NCBI GenBank assembly: GCA_003170415.1
Contig: PMZJ01000030.1
Span: 1 to 55,625 of the forward strand
DNA length: 55,625 nt
Origin: Phycisphaerales bacterium
GTDB lineage: Bacteria > Planctomycetota > Phycisphaerae > Sedimentisphaerales > Anaerobacaceae
Direction: 5' to 3'
Shown: piece by piece, positions 51,306-55,625 of the stretch
Layout of the letters: each line of letters opens with the position of its first letter
Numbering within the stretch: the first letter of the stretch is position 1
Made by a program: the position numbers and the translations under genes
The notes under the pieces: generated by a model
Told to the model about the DNA's origin: nothing
The model's input: only the letters and a program-made list of their open reading frames with translations
The model's database searches: none

Positions 51306-52949
51306 CTATAGTTCTTTATATTCGAAGAAATCGAAATCCGCGTGTTTATGTAGTCCGGAAATATCCTGGCAGCAGATGCCCGCGAATGTACCGGTGAAAC
51401 AGCCGTCTTTGCAGTACTCATCGCTGAGCCGAGTAGCGTCAAGTGAAGGGCCTGCTTTTTCCCATTTCTTGCCATCAGGACTGTATGAGAACTGCAGGGA
51501 GCCGTTGTCATAATCGGCCCTTAAGAAACATCGGGGCTGATTACCAAGCTGGATTTCATATTTCCGCAGTTCGCTGTAAGAACCGTTGTCGGAAGTAGTT
51601 ATACCCAGATGTTTTCCCAGCTTTTCATCATTGCTTATTCGCAGGTAGAAGTAGTTTTGATTATCATAAAACAGGATAAGCCCCGCCATTTGCTGAAAGT
51701 TTTCCGGCTCGAATTCGACGGACGTTGTTATCTGGCATTTAAGCGAGGTAACTCTTCTGGCAACCAAACTTTGCTCATGCGGGGACGCGAGCGATTCTCT
51801 GCCCTTGAGGCGCAGATACCCTGGCCTGTCTTTCAAATTTAACCAGCTAGGGTCCGCGGGGATTCGCAGCGTGCTGAAATGAACGCCGAGCACATCGGAA
51901 TCAAAGTTGTCCCGGGTGGATTCTGGGGGGAATTCTGCTGTCGGCAGGCCAGGCGGCTCGACCAGGACGGACGGATTATTGCCGCCTTCGACTTTAAGCC
52001 AGCCGTCGCTTGTCCACTTGCATTTCTGAATAGCCGTTTCCCTTCCGAGCATACATCGCAGTTTCGGCTCGGTCCTGCTTTTGAACGGTCTGCCGCACAG
52101 ATGCGCCAGGTACCATTCGCCCTTTTGTGTTTCAACCAAACTGCCGTGTCCCGCTCTTTGTAATTCCAGTTCGGGTTTCCCGGCGGAAGTTAATAGCGGG
52201 TTAGAAGGGTCGGCTTCGTATGGGCCCAAAAGGTTTTTTGACCTGGCCATTGTTACCGCGTGTTTGTAAAACGTTCCACCTTCCGCAGTCAAAAGGTAGT
52301 AATAACCACCTCTCTTGTAAATATGCGGGCCTTCGACAAGACCAATTTTGGTCCCATGGAATATGTTTTTCACGGGGCCGACAAGCTTTTTGGTTTTGGG
52401 ACAATACTCCTGGATTATTATGCCGGCGAAGCACCCTTTTATGGATGCGTGCTCGTCTTCATTGGCCCCGTCATCGTGGTTTGCTTCGACCAATTTTAGT
52501 TTGCGATGGTCCCACAACATATTTACCAGCCATTTTTTCCCGTCGTCATCGTGGAACAGGGATGGGTCGAAGCCGCTGGAATTAAGGAATATGGGTTCAG
52601 ACCAGGGGCCTTCGATATTTTTCGCGGTTATAAGGTAGTTATAAACATCCTTGAAAGGCCCCTTGTATGTTCTTACGTTTGAATAAATCAGGTAAAACAG
52701 CCCATCGCGGTAGCTCAGGCAGGGGGCCCAAACGCCGGAGGACGATATATTACCCCTCATATCAAGCTGGCTGGTTCGAGTAACCGGATGTGTCAGCAAT
52801 CGCCAGTGGACAAGGTCTTTTGAATGATGGATTTGGACGCCCGGAAACCACTCAAAGGTGCTGGTTGCTATGTAATAGTCATCATTTACCCGGAGAATGG
52901 ACGGGTCAGGATTAAAGCCGGGCAAAACAGGATTCCTTATTTTTGTCAT
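51306..52949 (-). CDS. xynB: GH43 beta-xylosidase
   Basis: A 547-residue cytoplasmic enzyme (no signal) of the GH43 subfamily 11 type. Five-bladed propeller with RNPVLPGFNPDPSILRV (catalytic base Asp), DLVHW, SSGFDPSLFHDDDGKKW (pKa-modulating Asp) and GLVEGPHIYKRGGYYYL (acid Glu). A C-terminal beta-sandwich (about 345-545, DNFDSDVLGVHFSTLR to FDFFEYKEL) closes the active site as in family members. It releases xylose from xylo-oligosaccharides imported into the cytoplasm. It is transcribed convergently with the PEP-CTERM gene. Confidence 0.93.
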   Translation of the reverse strand: MTKIRNPVLPGFNPDPSILRVNDDYYIATSTFEWFPGVQIHHSKDLVHWRLLTHPVTRTSQLDMRGNISSSGVWAPCLSYRDGLFYLIYSNVRTYKGPFKDVYNYLITAKNIEGPWSEPIFLNSSGFDPSLFHDDDGKKWLVNMLWDHRKLKLVEANHDDGANEDEHASIKGCFAGIIIQEYCPKTKKLVGPVKNIFHGTKIGLVEGPHIYKRGGYYYLLTAEGGTFYKHAVTMARSKNLLGPYEADPSNPLLTSAGKPELELQRAGHGSLVETQKGEWYLAHLCGRPFKSRTEPKLRCMLGRETAIQKCKWTSDGWLKVEGGNNPSVLVEPPGLPTAEFPPESTRDNFDSDVLGVHFSTLRIPADPSWLNLKDRPGYLRLKGRESLASPHEQSLVARRVTSLKCQITTSVEFEPENFQQMAGLILFYDNQNYFYLRISNDEKLGKHLGITTSDNGSYSELRKYEIQLGNQPRCFLRADYDNGSLQFSYSPDGKKWEKAGPSLDATRLSDEYCKDGCFTGTFAGICCQDISGLHKHADFDFFEYKEL

Positions 52950-53037
52950 ATCAATCCCTTGCTTTGAATAATAAATGCCGGATTTTAGCTCGCGGTAGTT
53001 ATCTTGTGTTTTAGTTATAACTTAACCAATACGGTTA

Positions 53038-53051
53038 TGCAAACGATTTCT
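53038..53051. promoter_or_regulatory. LacI-type operator candidate before the GH43 gene
   Basis: Minus strand AGAAATCGTTTGCA, with the AANCGTTT core, begins one base after a TATGCT -10-like box (complement of 53053-53058). It shares about 11 of 14 positions with the sites at 50233 and 55333. No convincing -35 box is visible. The site is 89-102 bases before the start codon. Confidence 0.45.
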
Positions 53052-53157
53052 GAGCATAAGAGTTCCCGAAAAAAAGCTGATTTGCTGACCGAAAAAGGCC
53101 CCCTAAACAGCAGACAGAATGGTCGCCGGTGATGATCAGCCGCAATTGCTTTCTGAC

Positions 53158-55233
53158 TTACCAGTTTGGAGTGCAATTGGCATCCAGCGGATTGTTGCAC
53201 TGCATCCACTGCGGCCCAAAGTCGGCAAAGTCGAGAAAATTAACCGTGCCGTCCATCGGCGCAAAGTCCGCACCCTGGCAATTACCCGGTGCGGTACAAT
53301 CGGTATGCAGCCAGTAGTAAGCAATTATCGCGAGGTCTTCATAGTCAACGTAACAATCGCCGTTAAGGTCGGAGTCGAGGCGATGGTTGCCGCTGGCCTG
53401 AACTGCGGCACAATCTGCAAATCCCGCCAGATGAATCGTCGTTATCGACTGTTTGGGCAGGAGCACCTTGTTCGATGTGCTGAATGTCCCGATATACGCG
53501 AAGTTCGCGTCAGATTTGGATTGATATATCCCGGAATTTCCCGGATTAAAGCCATTTAATGAAAGCGTCAGATTCACATCGTTAGTGGTTGAAGTATTGA
53601 TAACTATAATTGCCGCGTTTGGCTCACAGGGGTCTTTGTAGGCCGATATCCTCAAATCGGATGAGGTGGAGTTTGCATCGACCCGCTGCCAGCCGGGGTC
53701 TGTAAATTTAGAAAAATGCTTCATAGCGTAGTAAACGGGATTGATTGTATATCCTGTTGTCGAAACACTCACCAGGCCGCTGGGGGACACCCAGAATAAT
53801 TCCCAGTATAAATATGCCGACGCTTCCTCCACAGTCAGGGCATTGTGCATTAAAATCGCCAGGTTCATTGCGTCCGTCCAGACGAACGGGCCGCCTTTGG
53901 AAAATTCTGTTTGCAGCAGGGGCTTGCCGTCGCCGCCTATTGCTGCCTTGAGGGTGGCCATCTTGCTGATAAGGCCGTCAGGTGCGTCGGCGCTTCCGTC
54001 ATACAGATGGTGTGAATAACCATAAACATTGGATTTGTCGGCGGCAGTTAGCGCGTTAACGTAGCTTGGGGTGCTGGCTGTATCCTGGCCTTCAGGAGCA
54101 AGAAGAATCGGCCGGCTTGGTAACGAATTCAGCTTGGTGCATAAAGCGGCAAAGGCCTGCTCATAGCCGGCATTGGTTGAGTTCTCGGTGGGGTCTAATT
54201 TGCACGTGTCCCAGGTGTCAATATAGCCAGGTTCGTTTTGCATATTCACATAATAGCTATCTACCCCGGCATTGGACCAGGCGGTCAAACTGTCGGCCCA
54301 CCACTGGGCGAAGTCGGCATATCTGTAATTGCCGTTGCCGTCTTTGGCAAGCGTTCCCCCTACGGTGCTGCCATTGCTTTTGAGGGATGCCGGCGGCGAC
54401 CAGGATGTATTCATAATCCTTAAGGGATGCCCTAGAGCAGCTTCTCCGGCAGAGATGAGTTGAGCGGTCTGGGTTATGTAGCTGCTATCTATACTATATG
54501 TGTTGCGAATGCGATATATATCGATGCCTAAATCACGGAAGAGTATGTTATAGATATTTGGATTAGAACTGCCATAGGTGGTAACGTTATTCTGATACCA
54601 GGCGCCAGCTGCGCCGAAACCATCGAGAGTTTGATGAGTAACTGTAAAATTAACCTGACCTGTCGCGTTCGGGCCTGCCACGCCGGGGACCGCGCCATAT
54701 ACATTTGCGTCATCCAGATAGACATCATTTAAATCTAAGCTTTCGACGTAAAAATTCAATGCTGTAAGCGTGCCGTTTGCAGTCAGGGTATAACTTCCTG
54801 AGATATATGTCCATCCACTGTTGTTGGCGGTTCCACTGGCTCCCTGGCTCCAGCTGGTTACGCCGCTGTCAGTTTTTTCGAAGGTTAAATTAACAGTAGT
54901 ACTGGGAGATGCGGTTCTTACCCACCCCGAGACCTGGTAAGTTTGGCCGATCACCATTTTGCCTAAAACATTTTGCTGAATTCCCATCCAGGTAGCGCTT
55001 CTGCTTACCGCTTGTCCTCTGTAAGTGCCAGTATGGGGAGAAGGTGATGATGAGCCTGCACTGATTCTAACATTGCCGCCGCGGGCGGTCCAGCCGGTGG
55101 TTGTGCCGGTTTCAAAGCCGGGATTGACCAGAATGTTGGCTACATCGCCGTAGGATGTTCCTAACGTCAGAATTAAGATTAAGAATACACAAGTTGGATA
55201 CCCAAAGGATATGGCTTTTTTGTTTTTTTTCAT
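53158..55233 (-). CDS. secreted GH30 glucuronoxylanase with carbohydrate-binding and dockerin-like domains
   Basis: About 691 residues from ATG 55233 (MKKNKKAISFG); an in-frame ATG at 55257 is possible. Signal peptide about 1-30, a CBM4/9-like jelly roll (about 32-180: NILVNPGFETGTTTGW), then a GH30 barrel with NFTVTHQTLDGFGAAGAW, VNMQNEPGY (acid/base Glu) and KPLLQTEFSKGG (nucleophile Glu), plus the side beta domain of the family. The C-terminal 90 residues have dockerin-like EF-hand pairs (DLNGDCYVDYEDLAII, DGTVNFLDFADFGPQW). It would cut xylan next to methylglucuronate branches outside the cell. Likely induced by xylan products. Confidence 0.92.
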   Translation of the reverse strand: MKKNKKAISFGYPTCVFLILILTLGTSYGDVANILVNPGFETGTTTGWTARGGNVRISAGSSSPSPHTGTYRGQAVSRSATWMGIQQNVLGKMVIGQTYQVSGWVRTASPSTTVNLTFEKTDSGVTSWSQGASGTANNSGWTYISGSYTLTANGTLTALNFYVESLDLNDVYLDDANVYGAVPGVAGPNATGQVNFTVTHQTLDGFGAAGAWYQNNVTTYGSSNPNIYNILFRDLGIDIYRIRNTYSIDSSYITQTAQLISAGEAALGHPLRIMNTSWSPPASLKSNGSTVGGTLAKDGNGNYRYADFAQWWADSLTAWSNAGVDSYYVNMQNEPGYIDTWDTCKLDPTENSTNAGYEQAFAALCTKLNSLPSRPILLAPEGQDTASTPSYVNALTAADKSNVYGYSHHLYDGSADAPDGLISKMATLKAAIGGDGKPLLQTEFSKGGPFVWTDAMNLAILMHNALTVEEASAYLYWELFWVSPSGLVSVSTTGYTINPVYYAMKHFSKFTDPGWQRVDANSTSSDLRISAYKDPCEPNAAIIVINTSTTNDVNLTLSLNGFNPGNSGIYQSKSDANFAYIGTFSTSNKVLLPKQSITTIHLAGFADCAAVQASGNHRLDSDLNGDCYVDYEDLAIIAYYWLHTDCTAPGNCQGADFAPMDGTVNFLDFADFGPQWMQCNNPLDANCTPNW

Positions 55234-55332
55234 CACATTCCGTCCGTGCAAACCCATTAAAATTGCCCATCGTAGGGCTGGAGGTGTGGAAAGCCGGCTA
55301 ATTTGCCCGGCTCCCGCCTTTGTGACGGGGAC

Positions 55333-55346
55333 AGTAAACGATTACT
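55333..55346. promoter_or_regulatory. LacI-type operator of the GH30 gene
   Basis: AGTAAACGATTACT (AGTAATCGTTTACT on the gene strand), a near-perfect palindrome 4 bases after the -10 box. Confidence 0.7.
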
Positions 55347-55350
55347 GAAC

Positions 55351-55379
55351 ACTATATCCTAATATATGTGGTTAGTCAA
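55351..55379 (-). promoter_or_regulatory. promoter of the GH30 gene
   Basis: Minus strand TTGACT (complement of 55374-55379), 17 bases, TATAGT (complement of 55351-55356), followed by the operator. Same layout as the PEP-CTERM promoter. Bases 55380-55625 contain no gene with a start codon. Confidence 0.7.
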
Positions 55380-55625
55380 GCATATATTTGTGAAAACAAA
55401 TGGCTCGTAGATTGTGTATGGGGTCAGAATGTCATCCCGGAGGCCTGCCATTCGTGTGTGAGTGCCGCTGCTCCCAGCGAGTTTAGAGGCGCAACGGTAA
55501 AATTGTTTTGTGTTTTGACCAGTTTAAATTGACAGGGAGACCTGCTTTTGGGCTTTGAGCCGCCGGTTATTTCGTAAAAAAGGCCTTTTTTGCCCCGGGA
55601 TTAGCAGTATGGCAGGTTTTTGGGC

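Noticed and set aside
55424..55600. 59-codon open stretch on the minus strand at the right edge
   Set aside because: No start codon, stop codons at both ends; its composition looks protein-like, so a gene fossil is possible but not supported.

Overview
The window looks like a chromosome segment (or MAG contig) of a planctomycete, most probably class Phycisphaerae (Sedimentisphaerales-like). The signs are a PEP-CTERM sorting tail, dockerin-like calcium-binding tails on secreted glycoside hydrolases, YXWGXW-repeat and TPR proteins, a class A RNase P RNA, moderate GC, and housekeeping genes scattered in short operons. This placement is inferred from gene content and style; no rRNA is present.

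Layout. (1) 1-2400: an AT-rich, accessory-looking left edge with the tail of a possible DNA-binding protein and three small membrane or papain-like proteins of unknown role. (2) 2478-13789: central metabolism: pyruvate phosphate dikinase, a cupin, a SagB-type nitroreductase, an ahbD-ahbAB pair for siroheme-dependent heme synthesis, then ilvB-ilvN-rpmH-ilvC (branched-chain amino acids with ribosomal protein L34 embedded) and a lipoprotein. (3) 13833-25669: rnpB, nadB, a tauE-pcm-recG operon, a TPR gene with rluD, and a translationally coupled pair of secreted proteins (S55/SpoIVB-like peptidase plus beta-propeller). (4) 25766-40920: lone fumarase alpha subunit, SUKH protein, ribE-pdxA-ksgA, a divergent thymidylate synthase, a probable structured RNA with its own promoter and terminator, a PilT-like ATPase, a degenerate lone E2 domain, ribH-nusB-parA, a TPR protein and a ferredoxin. 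(5) 41188-55400: a secreted xylan-degradation locus: GH5-like cellulase with dockerin, a GH115-GH8 fusion, a PEP-CTERM protein, a GH43 beta-xylosidase and a GH30 xylanase with dockerin.

How the parts work together. The xylan locus has a coherent division of labour: GH30 and GH5-like enzymes cut the chain outside the cell, GH115 removes glucuronate side groups, the fused GH8 trims oligoxylosides, and cytoplasmic GH43 makes xylose. Near-identical LacI-type palindromes (AGTAANCGNTTACT) lie just after the -10 box of the GH30 and PEP-CTERM promoters, and a weaker match sits at the GH43 gene, which suggests one sugar-responsive regulon.

The second theme is short dispersed repeats. At least six families occur, several of types I recall as common in environmental bacteria. 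They fill intergenic gaps and are also read through in frame inside or at the ends of essential genes: ksgA (two 30-bp units plus a related one), the ahbA/ahbB linker, and the ends of ahbD, ilvB, the thymidylate-synthase-like gene and pdxA.
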